In this document: one piece after another, positions 26,478-34,871 of the stretch
Layout: every line of letters begins with the position of its first letter
Numbering within the stretch: the first letter of the stretch is position 1
Source of the DNA: Bradyrhizobium retamae
Lineage (GTDB): Bacteria; Pseudomonadota; Alphaproteobacteria; Rhizobiales; Xanthobacteraceae
Reading direction: 5' to 3'
NCBI RefSeq assembly: GCF_001440415.1
Contig: NZ_LLYA01000161.1
Coordinates: 1-64,000 of the forward strand
DNA: 64,000 nucleotides
Notes under the pieces: model-generated
Told to the model about the DNA's origin: nothing
The model's database searches: none
What the model saw: the letters and a program-made list of their open reading frames with translations, nothing else
Program-made: the position numbers and the translations under genes

Positions 26478-27164
26478 ATGTATACGCCACCACCGTTCAA
26501 GTCCGACCGCGCCGCGAGCCTGGCGTTTGCAGAAGCGCGCGGCTTTGGTTTGGCCTGCGCGTGGGATGGCAACAAGCCGGTCGCCTCGTCGCTGCCGTTC
26601 TATCTGACCTCGGCCAATGACGGCACGCCGCGCGCGGCATTTCACGTCGCGCGGCAAAATCCGCTGGTGAAGCTCGCCGGTGGCGCGACCCCGTGGCTGT
26701 TGGCCGTCAATGGCACCGATACCTATGTGTCGCCGGACTGGTATGTGTCGCCGGATCAGGTGCCGACCTGGCTCTATCAGGCCGTGCATCTGACCGGCCC
26801 GGTGCGGGTGATGTCGGACGATGAACTCGCCCAGCAGATCGATACGCTGAGCGCGAAGTTTGAGGAGCGGCTGTTGCCGAAGAAGCCGTGGCTGTCGTCA
26901 AAGATGACGGCGGGGCGGCTGGCGGCGATGAAGAAGGCGATCGTGGGACTCGAGATGACGGTCGAAGAGGTGGAGGGCAGCTTCAAGCTGAACCAGCACA
27001 AGTCGGACGCCGACTACACCGCGCTGGCCCAGGCGCTCGCCTCGCAAGGCGACGCCGACGCGCGCGAAATCGCGGCCCTGATGCGCGCGGCAAGGCCGCT
27101 GGCGTTCGCGGCGGTTACAGTACAAGACATGCAAACGACGACGCTTGAAGAAAGGAACGCGTGA
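26478..27164 (+). CDS. FMN-binding PaiB-family protein
   Basis: A 228-aa member of the FMN-binding split-barrel PaiB family (annotated elsewhere as negative transcriptional regulator). The opening MYTPPPFKSDRAASLAFAEARGFG and the AVNGTDTYVSPDWY segment near 75-90 are diagnostic, as is the C-terminal KLNQHKSDADY. DNA binding is doubtful for most members; a flavin- or heme-linked function is possible. The stop shares a base with the argC start (TGATG), implying translational coupling with arginine biosynthesis. Confidence 0.87.
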   Translation: MYTPPPFKSDRAASLAFAEARGFGLACAWDGNKPVASSLPFYLTSANDGTPRAAFHVARQNPLVKLAGGATPWLLAVNGTDTYVSPDWYVSPDQVPTWLYQAVHLTGPVRVMSDDELAQQIDTLSAKFEERLLPKKPWLSSKMTAGRLAAMKKAIVGLEMTVEEVEGSFKLNQHKSDADYTALAQALASQGDADAREIAALMRAARPLAFAAVTVQDMQTTTLEERNA

Positions 27165-28216
27165 TGAGCTCGAAAAAGAAGATCGGCATTCTCGGTGCCT
27201 CCGGTTACACCGGAGCCGACGCGGTGCGCCTGTTGGCGCGGCATCCGAACGCCGAGATCACCGCGCTCACCGCCAACACCCACGCCGGCAAGTCGATGGG
27301 CGACGTGTTCCCGCATTTCTTCATGCTCGATCTGCCGAAGCTGGTCGAGTGGGAGAAGGTCGACTGGACCGGCCTCGACGCGGTATTCTGCGGGCTGCCG
27401 CACGGCACCACGCAGGAGATCATCGCCGCCGTCCTCAGGGCCAATCCCAACATCAAGGTGCTCGACATGTCCGCCGATTTCCGGCTGCGCAACAAGGACA
27501 CCTATGCGCAATGGTACGGCCATGAGCACCGGGCGCTCGAACTACAGGGCGAGGCCGTCTACGGCCTCACCGAATTCTACCGCGAGAAGATCGCGGCCGC
27601 GCGGCTGGTCGCCTGTCCCGGCTGTTACCCGACCGCGGCGCTGCTCGCGCTGGTGCCGCTCGCCAAGGCAAAACTGATCGACGTCGACGACATCGTCATC
27701 GACGCCAAGTCGGGCGTTACCGGCGCCGGGCGCGGCCTGAAGCAGAACACGCTGTTCAGCGAAGCGGGCGAGGGGTTGTCGCCCTATTCGGTCGGCACCC
27801 ACCGGCACGCGCCCGAGATCGAGCAGGAGATCGGCGTTGCCGCTGGTACAGCGGTGACGGTCAACTTCACGCCGCATCTGATCCCGATGGCGCGTGGCGA
27901 ACTCTGCACGTCCTATGTCAGGCTCAACGGCGGCGCGACGCCGGACGATCTGCGGGCCGCGCTGGAGAAGGCCTACGCCAACGAGCCGTTTGTGCATGTC
28001 GCCAAGAAGAGCGTGCTGCCGCAGACCCAGAACGTGCGCGGCTCCAACTATGTGCAGATCGGCGTCGTCGCCGACCGCATCAAAAACCGGGCGATCGTGA
28101 TTTCCACGCTCGACAACCTGGTGAAGGGCTCGGCTGGGCAGGCGATCCAGAACATGAACCTGATGTTCGGATTGCCCGAGACGGCGGGCCTGCAGCAGAT
28201 CGCGCTGTTCCCGTGA
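27164..28216 (+). CDS. argC: N-acetyl-gamma-glutamyl-phosphate reductase
   Basis: NADPH-dependent third step of arginine biosynthesis. The 350-aa protein begins KKKIGILGASGYTGADAVRLL, a Rossmann fold typical of the type I enzyme, and the catalytic cysteine is Cys154 in CPGCYPTAALL. GTHRHAPEIEQE and the C-terminal GSNYVQIG are also family markers. ATG at 27164 follows AAAGGAA; a GTG at 27161 is alternative. Its stop overlaps the GTG of the downstream methyltransferase gene (GTGA). Confidence 0.95.
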   Translation: MSSKKKIGILGASGYTGADAVRLLARHPNAEITALTANTHAGKSMGDVFPHFFMLDLPKLVEWEKVDWTGLDAVFCGLPHGTTQEIIAAVLRANPNIKVLDMSADFRLRNKDTYAQWYGHEHRALELQGEAVYGLTEFYREKIAAARLVACPGCYPTAALLALVPLAKAKLIDVDDIVIDAKSGVTGAGRGLKQNTLFSEAGEGLSPYSVGTHRHAPEIEQEIGVAAGTAVTVNFTPHLIPMARGELCTSYVRLNGGATPDDLRAALEKAYANEPFVHVAKKSVLPQTQNVRGSNYVQIGVVADRIKNRAIVISTLDNLVKGSAGQAIQNMNLMFGLPETAGLQQIALFP

Positions 28217-28821
28217 CACGAGGTGCGGTGGACGAGGTGACGCTGCAATTCTACCGCGGCAACGCGGAAGCCTATGCTAGGCGCACGTTCACCTCGCGGC
28301 AGGCGCGTCTGACGGCCTTTCTGGCGCTGCTGCCGCCGGGCGCTTCCATCCTCGAGCTCGGCTGCGGCGCCGGCGGCGACACCGCGGAAATGCTGGCGCG
28401 TGGGTTCGATGTCCGTCCGACCGACGGGTCGCCAGAAATGGCGGCCATCGCCTCAAAGCATCTCAACCGCAGCGTCGAGACGCTGCTGTTTCATGATCTC
28501 GACGCAGTCGAGGCGTACGATGGCGTCTGGGCCAATGCCTGCTTGCTTCACGTTCCCCGTAACCAGCTTGCCGATGTTGTCAGACTGATCTGGCGCGCGC
28601 TGAAGCCCACAGGCTATTTCTTCGCAAGTTACAAGGAAGGCGATGGCGACGGCCGCGATACGCTCAATCGCTATTAGAATTATCCGTCGCCGGACTGGCT
28701 GCGCGCCACCTACGCGGACGCGGGCGGATGGGATTCGCTGTCGATCGAGACCGGCGAGGTCTTAGGATTCGACGACAAGATGGCGTCGATGCTGTTCGTG
28801 GTGGCCAAAAAAGCCGGCTGA
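28213..28821 (+). pseudogene. Class I SAM methyltransferase interrupted by an in-frame amber codon
   Basis: The frame opens with a GTG overlapping the argC stop and encodes a complete SAM-binding core: LELGCGAGGDTAEML (motif I), DGSPEM and ANACLLHVP. At codon 155 (28675-28677) it meets TAG after LNRY. The same frame then continues for 47 more codons (NYPSPDWLRATYADAG ... MLFVVAKKAG) to a TGA at 28819, which reads as the family's normal C-terminus. So a single nonsense change, or a sequencing error, splits one 202-aa gene. The truncated 154-aa product might still bind SAM but would lose its last strand. Confidence 0.85.
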
Positions 28822-28989
28822 TTGCCATCTTGCAGACATCGAAGTTGCCGCCCGTCGCGCGGGGGGAATTCCCCGGATATGTGGCTGCCGGGCTACAGAG
28901 TTGTTATGAGAATCCAGTAAAGGTGCCCTCCGACTGCTGACAGCGCGTGTGTCGGATGTTCTGGTAATGCCGGACTGGGAATGCCGTAA

Positions 28990-30411
28990 ATGAAAATGAA
29001 GAAGTACCTGTTGGCAACCGCTCTCGTTGGCCTGGGGGCCGCTCCGACGCTCGCCGCAGACCTCGCCGCCCGTCCCTACGCCAAAGCCCCAGCACTCGCA
29101 GCCGTCTACGACTGGACCGGCTTCTATGTCGGCGTCAACGCCGGAGGGGGGCTCGGACGCGATCGGATGCAACATCAGCCGCTTCCGGGGCAAAACTATT
29201 CGCTTTACCTGCAGCCTCAAGGCGGGCTCGGTGGCGGGCAGATCGGATACAACTGGCAGACGAATTCCGTCCTCGGGCCGATCGTTTTTGGTTTTGAAGC
29301 GGATCTCCAGGGAGCCGGCCTCAGCGACGACCGCACCAATCTGACTTTCGCCGGCGGCTTGCTTACGAACTACAGCCAGGAGCTCGACTGGTTTGGAACC
29401 GTTCGCGGGCGTATCGGCCTGGCCAAGGGACCGGTACTGAGCTACGTCACGGCCGGCTTTGCCTATGGCAACGTCAACACCACGATAACTCAATCGGGGC
29501 CGGGTCCGGTTCCGGCGACGTTTTCAACCGATCGCACCCAGGGTGGATGGGTGGTGGGCAGTGGTCTGGAGGCTGCGCTCGGCGGCAATTGGACCGGAAA
29601 GATCGAACATCTCTACCTGAATCTCGGCAACCGGACCGACTTCGCCGCGCCCTTGTTCTTCCCAGGCAACGTGAATACCGAGATTCGCCAAAACATCTTC
29701 CGCGCCGGCCTGAACTACCGGATCGGCGGCAACTCGAATTATCAGCCGGTGGCTGCGGCCAATTGGAGCGGTTTTTATCTCGGCGGCAATTTCGGGTCCG
29801 GATACGGCCGTGACCGAAGCTCGCTGAGCGTGCCGGGCCCGTTTGTGGACACCTTCAACCTGGCCCCCGACGGTTTCATTGGCGGCGTGCAGGCGGGCTA
29901 CAACTGGCAGGCCGCTAACTGGGTGTTCGGCTTGGAGGCGGATATCCAGGGTTCGACCTTGCAAGACGACAAGACTTGCGTATTGGGCTGCGGATTAGCA
30001 GGAGTGAGCGCGGCTTACGATGCCACCCTGCCATGGTTCGGCACGGTTCGCGGACGGCTGGGTTACTCGGTCGGCTCGACCTTGTTTTATGCGACCGGCG
30101 GTCTCGCTTATGGCAGCATCAAGACCAAGATCGACACGAACTCCTTCGTTGGCCCGGTGACGCAATCGTTCTCGCACACCAATGCCGGCTGGACCGCGGG
30201 TGCGGGCATCGAGACGCCCTTTACACTCCTAGGATTGCTGGGCCCGAACTGGACGACGAAGACCGAATATCTCTACGTCGACCTCGGCTCGACGTCGGAC
30301 TCTTTCATCTTTGGCGCGGTTCCGGCGACGACAACCCGTTCGGTTACCGAGCATGTCTTCCGCACCGGCATCAACTATCACTTCAATTCGCCTGTTGTTG
30401 CGAAATACTGA
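28990..30411 (+). CDS. Tandem (two-barrel) Omp25-type outer-membrane protein
   Basis: A 473-aa exported protein with a signal peptide ending near ...GAAPTLAADL. Unlike its neighbours it holds two complete copies of the Omp25-like domain: the first opens YDWTGFYVGVNAGGGLGRDR at about residue 40 and ends FRAGLNYRIGG near 247, and the second opens NWSGFYLGGNFGSGYGRDR at about 257 and ends with the C-terminal aromatic NSPVVAKY. Both copies share internal landmarks (GYNWQ, FGFEADLQG / FGLEADIQG, WFGTVRGR). It is probably an internal duplication or fusion. A perfect terminator follows. Confidence 0.88.
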   Translation: MKMKKYLLATALVGLGAAPTLAADLAARPYAKAPALAAVYDWTGFYVGVNAGGGLGRDRMQHQPLPGQNYSLYLQPQGGLGGGQIGYNWQTNSVLGPIVFGFEADLQGAGLSDDRTNLTFAGGLLTNYSQELDWFGTVRGRIGLAKGPVLSYVTAGFAYGNVNTTITQSGPGPVPATFSTDRTQGGWVVGSGLEAALGGNWTGKIEHLYLNLGNRTDFAAPLFFPGNVNTEIRQNIFRAGLNYRIGGNSNYQPVAAANWSGFYLGGNFGSGYGRDRSSLSVPGPFVDTFNLAPDGFIGGVQAGYNWQAANWVFGLEADIQGSTLQDDKTCVLGCGLAGVSAAYDATLPWFGTVRGRLGYSVGSTLFYATGGLAYGSIKTKIDTNSFVGPVTQSFSHTNAGWTAGAGIETPFTLLGLLGPNWTTKTEYLYVDLGSTSDSFIFGAVPATTTRSVTEHVFRTGINYHFNSPVVAKY

Positions 30412-30438
30412 GCGCTGCTTCAGAGGCCGCTAACGACA

Positions 30439-30465
30439 AAACCCCGGAGCCGAGCTCCGGGGTTT
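30439..30465. terminator. Bidirectional intrinsic terminator
   Basis: Perfect 12-bp stem AAACCCCGGAGC / GCTCCGGGGTTT with a 3-nt loop between the converging barrel gene and MAPEG gene. T-rich sequence follows on the plus strand (GCTTTT) and a short T run on the minus strand. Confidence 0.88.
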
Positions 30466-30489
30466 GCTTTTCGTTGCGGGCGAGGGCTT

Positions 30490-30900
30490 TCAAACCACCC
30501 TGAAGATCGCCAGCGCCAGGACGGCTTGCGCCAGGAAGCCGACGGTGAAGGCTACCGTTCGGAACACCGGCAGGCCCAGCGTGTAGAATATCAGATGCGC
30601 GACGCGCGACCAGAAATACACGGCGCAGGCGAGTACGGTCCATCGGTCGGAATAGTCGATTACGTTGAGGATCAGGACCAGCGGCGCGAAGATCACGAGG
30701 TTCTCGACCGCGTTGTCATGTGCGAACATCATCCGATTGGCCCAATCCGAGTGCGGCTTGTCGTTGCGCGAGGGGTTGGCCATGGCGCCGGAGAGGCCGC
30801 GCACCTGACAGCGATTGATGATGTAGGGGATCCACATCAGCCCGGTCAAAATCACGGTCAGAGTCAGCCAGAACAACTCGCGCGTTATTGGTTGCGTCAT
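30490..30900 (-). CDS. MAPEG family membrane protein
   Basis: A 136-aa integral membrane protein of the MAPEG superfamily (glutathione and eicosanoid metabolism in eukaryotes). Four hydrophobic segments are visible; the family landmark RxxxAHxNxxE region appears as MMFAHDNAVENLVIFAPLVL near residues 57-77, and YFWSRVAHLIFY follows. The bacterial role is unknown. ATG at 30900. Confidence 0.87.
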   Translation of the reverse strand: MTQPITRELFWLTLTVILTGLMWIPYIINRCQVRGLSGAMANPSRNDKPHSDWANRMMFAHDNAVENLVIFAPLVLILNVIDYSDRWTVLACAVYFWSRVAHLIFYTLGLPVFRTVAFTVGFLAQAVLALAIFRVV

Positions 30901-30969
30901 TGGTTCCCCTCAAACTATTTCGATTCCCGGCACGGGATGGCCAAATATACTCAACAACGCGCTTCCGTG

Positions 30970-32775
30970 CTACGCGCGCACCTTGACGTAGCTGCCGGGC
31001 GCGTCCTCGATCGGCGGCATCTCCTCGGAACCGACGGCGCGTGCGGGCGCGCGTTCGGCGTCGAGGCCCTCCAGCCATTGCAGCCAGTCGGGCCACCACG
31101 ATCCCTTGTGCTCGGTGGCGTTCTTCATCCAGTCGGCGAGCGTGACATCCTTGATGTTGTCGTTGGTCCAGTACTGGTACTTGCCCGCGGCCGGCGGGTT
31201 GACCACGCCTGCGATGTGGCCCGAGCCGGACAGCACATATTTGACCGGGCCACCGAAGAACTGTGAACCGTAGAGCACCGAGTCCGCCGGCGCGATGTGG
31301 TCCTCGCGCGTCGCCAGATTGTAGACGGGCACCTTGACCTTCGACAGGTCGAGCAAGGTGTTATCGAGCACCATGCTGCCGGAGGAGAGCCGGTTCTCCA
31401 GGTAGCAGTTGCGCAGGTAATAGGAATGGTTGGCCGCCGGCATCCGCGTGGCGTCGGAGTTCCAGTGCAGCAAGTCGAAGGAGGAGGGCGGCTGTCCCTT
31501 CAGATAGTTGCTGACGACATAGGACCAGATCAGGTCGTTGGAGCGCAGCATGTTGAAGGCCATCGCCATCTTGCTGCCTTCGAGAACGCCCCGTGCTTCC
31601 ATCTCGCGCTCCAGCGTCGCGATCTGGTCTTCGTCGACGAACACGAGCAGATCGCCGGCATGGGTGAAGTCGACCTGCGCCGCAAACAACGTCGCGGAGG
31701 TGACGCGCTGGCGCCGCTTCTCGGCGAGCCAGGCCAGCGTCGACGCCAGCAGGGTGCCCCCGACGCAGTAACCGGCGGTGTGGACCTTCATCTCGCCCGT
31801 CACCTTTTCGATGACGTCCATCGCGGCGAGCGGGCCTTCCTTCATGTAGTCGTCGAAGGTTTTCTTGCCGAGCTCCTTGTCCGGATTGACCCAGGAGATC
31901 ACGAACACGGTGATGCCCTGATCGACGCACCATTTGACGTAGGATTTTTCCGGCTTGAGATCGAGTATGTAGAACTTGTTGATCCAGGGCGGCACGATCA
32001 GGAGCGGCGTGCGCAACACCGTCTCCGTGGTCGGCGTGTACTGGATGAGCTGCATCAGCTCGTTCTGGTAGATCACCTTGCCCGGCGTCGTCGCCATGTT
32101 GACGCCGACTTCGAGATTCGACGGATCGGACTGACGGATGCGGAGCATGCCGCGCCCGGCCTCGATGTCCTCGGCCAGCATCTTCATGCCGCGAACGAGG
32201 TTGTCGCCGTTAGAGGCCAGCGTCTCGCGCAGCACTTCCGGATTGGTAAGCACGAAATTCGACGGCGCGATCGCGTTGGCGATCTGCTGAACGTAGAACT
32301 CGGCCTTCTTGCGCGTGTGCGGATCGACGCCTTCGGCGTTCTTCACCAGCTCTTGCGCCCATTGCGCGGTGAGCAGATAGAGCTGCAGCACGAAATCGAA
32401 GAACAGATTCGATTTCCACTCCGGATCCTTGAAGCGCTTATCGCGCGGCGACGGCTCGATCGCAGGCTTGGCCTGTTCGCCGGCCATGCGGCGCATCGCA
32501 GAGCCCCAGAGATCGAGATAGGCTTTGCCCATCCTGGTCTGCAGAGCTTCGGCACGCTCCTTGTCAGTCAGCCAGTATTCCGCCACCTTGGTGAAGGTCT
32601 TGATGACCTCGCCGAGTTCGCTCGGCGGCTTGTCCTTTGGTTCGCCGTCCTCGCGCGGCATGAGATAGGCCGCGAGTGCCTGGCCGCTCGTCTCCATCGC
32701 CTTGGCGATGTTCATGGCGAAGGCTTCGGCGTTGAATGTTTTCGGAGCCTGGGTTTCGGTGCTGACGTCACTCAT
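30970..32775 (-). CDS. phaC: Class I poly(3-hydroxyalkanoate) synthase
   Basis: Polymerises (R)-3-hydroxyacyl-CoA into polyhydroxyalkanoate granules. The 601-aa enzyme has the lipase-like box GYCVGGT with catalytic Cys337, Asp492 (REDHIAPADS) and His520 (GSGHIAGVVNPP), a complete triad, and the long N-terminal domain of class I synthases. No phaA, phaB, phasin or phaR is adjacent. ATG at 32775. It is divergent from a lipoprotein gene. Confidence 0.96.
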   Translation of the reverse strand: MSDVSTETQAPKTFNAEAFAMNIAKAMETSGQALAAYLMPREDGEPKDKPPSELGEVIKTFTKVAEYWLTDKERAEALQTRMGKAYLDLWGSAMRRMAGEQAKPAIEPSPRDKRFKDPEWKSNLFFDFVLQLYLLTAQWAQELVKNAEGVDPHTRKKAEFYVQQIANAIAPSNFVLTNPEVLRETLASNGDNLVRGMKMLAEDIEAGRGMLRIRQSDPSNLEVGVNMATTPGKVIYQNELMQLIQYTPTTETVLRTPLLIVPPWINKFYILDLKPEKSYVKWCVDQGITVFVISWVNPDKELGKKTFDDYMKEGPLAAMDVIEKVTGEMKVHTAGYCVGGTLLASTLAWLAEKRRQRVTSATLFAAQVDFTHAGDLLVFVDEDQIATLEREMEARGVLEGSKMAMAFNMLRSNDLIWSYVVSNYLKGQPPSSFDLLHWNSDATRMPAANHSYYLRNCYLENRLSSGSMVLDNTLLDLSKVKVPVYNLATREDHIAPADSVLYGSQFFGGPVKYVLSGSGHIAGVVNPPAAGKYQYWTNDNIKDVTLADWMKNATEHKGSWWPDWLQWLEGLDAERAPARAVGSEEMPPIEDAPGSYVKVRA

Positions 32776-33067
32776 ATCAAGGACACTATCGTTTCATTTC
32801 GCGTTCGTCACCGCGTGGATTGGTGGCAATGGGTTTGGGTTAACCCTGTTGCACTGCGATAAAATTTCTGTGCTCTGACCGACACATTGAGGCCGCACCT
32901 GTCGAATTTGCTCTTTGGGCTTTAATCGTTTCGGGCGACAATGGTTTGAACGGTTCTAGCGAAATCAACGCCGCGGGACGATTTGACGTTGCAAGGCTCG
33001 TACCAGCGCATAGATGTCGTCGCGATGCGTGTGCACTGCATCAGGTAGTTGGGGATTTCCGGGACGG
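32776..33067. promoter_or_regulatory. Divergent promoter region, phaC / lipoprotein
   Basis: About 290 bp with no gene recognised. A TGC-rich stretch (TTGCACTGCGATAAAA, about 32849-32864) lies upstream of phaC and is loosely reminiscent of the TGC-rich sites bound by PhaR in other bacteria; the similarity is weak. Confidence 0.3.
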
Positions 33068-33361
33068 ATGGCGGTGGATCGAACGATAAGGCTGTGGTCG
33101 GTTGCCACGCTGCTTGCGGCGGCGCTTGCGCTTGGCGGCTGCTCGACCCAGATCGCTGATATGCCGGGCCTCGGCCTGCCGGCTGACGCGCCAGAGCGTC
33201 CGAAGGAAGCTGGTGGCTATCTACCGGTTCACGACCTGCCGCCGGACCGCAACGAGGAGGCGATGGAGCCGGCCGAGTTGGCTAAAATCCAGGCAGAATT
33301 GACCGCTGCTCGCGACCGTCAGGCGGCCGCCGCTACCCCGCCAAAACCGGCCAAGAAGTGA
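33068..33361 (+). CDS. Small putative lipoprotein
   Basis: A 97-aa exported protein. The ATG at 33068 gives MAVDRTIRLWSVATLLAAALALGGCSTQ, a signal peptide ending in the lipobox LGGC, so lipidation at Cys25 is expected. The mature part is short, charged and Ala/Pro-rich (PPDRNEEAMEPAELAKIQAEL ... PPKPAKK). An upstream ATG (33014) would put extra residues before the signal. It precedes the aminotransferase gene by 262 bp; function unknown. Confidence 0.75.
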   Translation: MAVDRTIRLWSVATLLAAALALGGCSTQIADMPGLGLPADAPERPKEAGGYLPVHDLPPDRNEEAMEPAELAKIQAELTAARDRQAAAATPPKPAKK

Positions 33362-33623
33362 GATAGCTTTAGTCTGGACGCGGTTTCTTCACGCGAACCG
33401 GTCACCACTTCGCTTGAAAACGCTATAAAAACTGGCGCTGCCGGGCTCCCATGGTAAAAGAACCCAATTCAACCGCATTGCGGGTCCAGGTCTTAGAGAC
33501 CTCGCGCCTGAATTCGCTCCAAATCCTTGATTGGACGCGATTTTTGGACGAAGCCGATCGGGTTTCGTAGCACGCGCAGGTTCCGTCCGATTCTGTCCTG
33601 CCGGTTGTCGGAGCAAGGGTCCC

Positions 33624-34844
33624 ATGGAAGATTTTTATCGCATTCGCCGTCTGCCGCCTTACGTGTTCGAGAAGGTCAACCAGGCCAAGGCGGCCGCGCG
33701 CAATGCCGGGGCCGACATCATCGACATGGGCATGGGCAATCCGGACCTGCCGACGCCACCCCATGTGCTCGAGAAGCTGAAGGACACGCTCGGCAAGCCG
33801 CGGACCGATCGCTACTCGGCCTCGCGCGGCATCAATGGCCTGCGCAAGGCGCAAGCCGCCTATTACGGACGGCGGTTCGGCGTAAAACTCAATCCGGATG
33901 CCCAGGTCGTTGCGACGCTGGGTTCGAAGGAAGGCTTTGCCAATGTGGCGCAGGCGATCACCGCGCCCGGCGACGTCGTGCTCTGCCCCAATCCGAGCTA
34001 CCCGATTCACGCCTTCGGCTTTCTGATGGCGGGCGGCGTAATTCGCTCGGTTCCCTCGGAACCGACGCCGCAGTTTTTCGAGGCGGTGGAGCGCGCGATC
34101 ATTCATTCGATCCCGAAGCCGATCGCGCTGATCGTCTGCTATCCCTCTAATCCGACCGCCTATGTCGCCGAGCTCGATTTCTACAAGGATCTGGTGGCGT
34201 TCGCGAAGAAGCACGAGATATTCATCCTGTCGGATCTGGCCTACGCTGAAGTTTATTTCGACGACCGGAATCCGCCGCCCTCGGTGCTGCAGGTTCCCGG
34301 CGCAATCGACGTCACCGTTGAATTCACCTCGATGTCGAAGACGTTCTCGATGGCGGGCTGGCGCATGGGCTTTGCCGTCGGCAACGAGCGGATCATTGCG
34401 GCGCTGGCGCGGGTGAAATCCTACCTCGACTACGGCGCGTTCACGCCCATTCAAGTCGCGGCCACCGCCGCGCTGAACGGGCCGGACGATTGCATCAAAG
34501 AGATGCGCGACACCTACCGCAGGCGCCGCGACGCGCTGGTCGAATCGTTCGGCCGGGCGGGCTGGGAGATTCCGCCGCCGCAGGCATCGATGTTCGCCTG
34601 GGCGCCGCTGCCCAAGGCATTTGAAGGCGTCGGCAGCATGCAGTTCGCGACCCTGATGGTGGAGAAGTCAGGCGTGGTGGTTTCGCCCGGCGTCGCCTTC
34701 GGCGAGCATGGTGAAGGCTATGTCCGCATCGCCATGGTGGAAAACGAGCAGCGCATCCGCCAGGCCGCGCGCGGGGTGCGCCGCTTCCTTGAAAGCGGCA
34801 TTGAAACGTTGCACAACGTGGTCCCTCTCGCCAATCGGCGCTAA
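33624..34844 (+). CDS. Class I/II aminotransferase (AlaC/YfdZ- or DapL-like)
   Basis: PLP-dependent aminotransferase of 406 aa. The PLP lysine is in SMSKTFSMAGWRMGF, with DMGMGNPDLPTP and CYPSNPTAYVAE as substrate and cofactor contacts. The sequence is of the type often annotated LL-diaminopimelate aminotransferase in rhizobia but is closest in style to alanine-synthesising AlaC/YfdZ. The ATG at 33624 follows GAGCAAGGG; the upstream 31-residue in-frame extension looks non-native. It is followed by hom with 27 bp between, so an aspartate-family or alanine link is plausible. Confidence 0.88.
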   Translation: MEDFYRIRRLPPYVFEKVNQAKAAARNAGADIIDMGMGNPDLPTPPHVLEKLKDTLGKPRTDRYSASRGINGLRKAQAAYYGRRFGVKLNPDAQVVATLGSKEGFANVAQAITAPGDVVLCPNPSYPIHAFGFLMAGGVIRSVPSEPTPQFFEAVERAIIHSIPKPIALIVCYPSNPTAYVAELDFYKDLVAFAKKHEIFILSDLAYAEVYFDDRNPPPSVLQVPGAIDVTVEFTSMSKTFSMAGWRMGFAVGNERIIAALARVKSYLDYGAFTPIQVAATAALNGPDDCIKEMRDTYRRRRDALVESFGRAGWEIPPPQASMFAWAPLPKAFEGVGSMQFATLMVEKSGVVVSPGVAFGEHGEGYVRIAMVENEQRIRQAARGVRRFLESGIETLHNVVPLANRR

Positions 34845-34871
34845 TTCCTTTTATTGCAGGTTCTCTCATTC

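Noticed and set aside
31297..32862. A 521-codon plus-strand frame over phaC
   Set aside because: Antisense to the catalytic phaC gene with intact triad; composition is typical of shadow frames.
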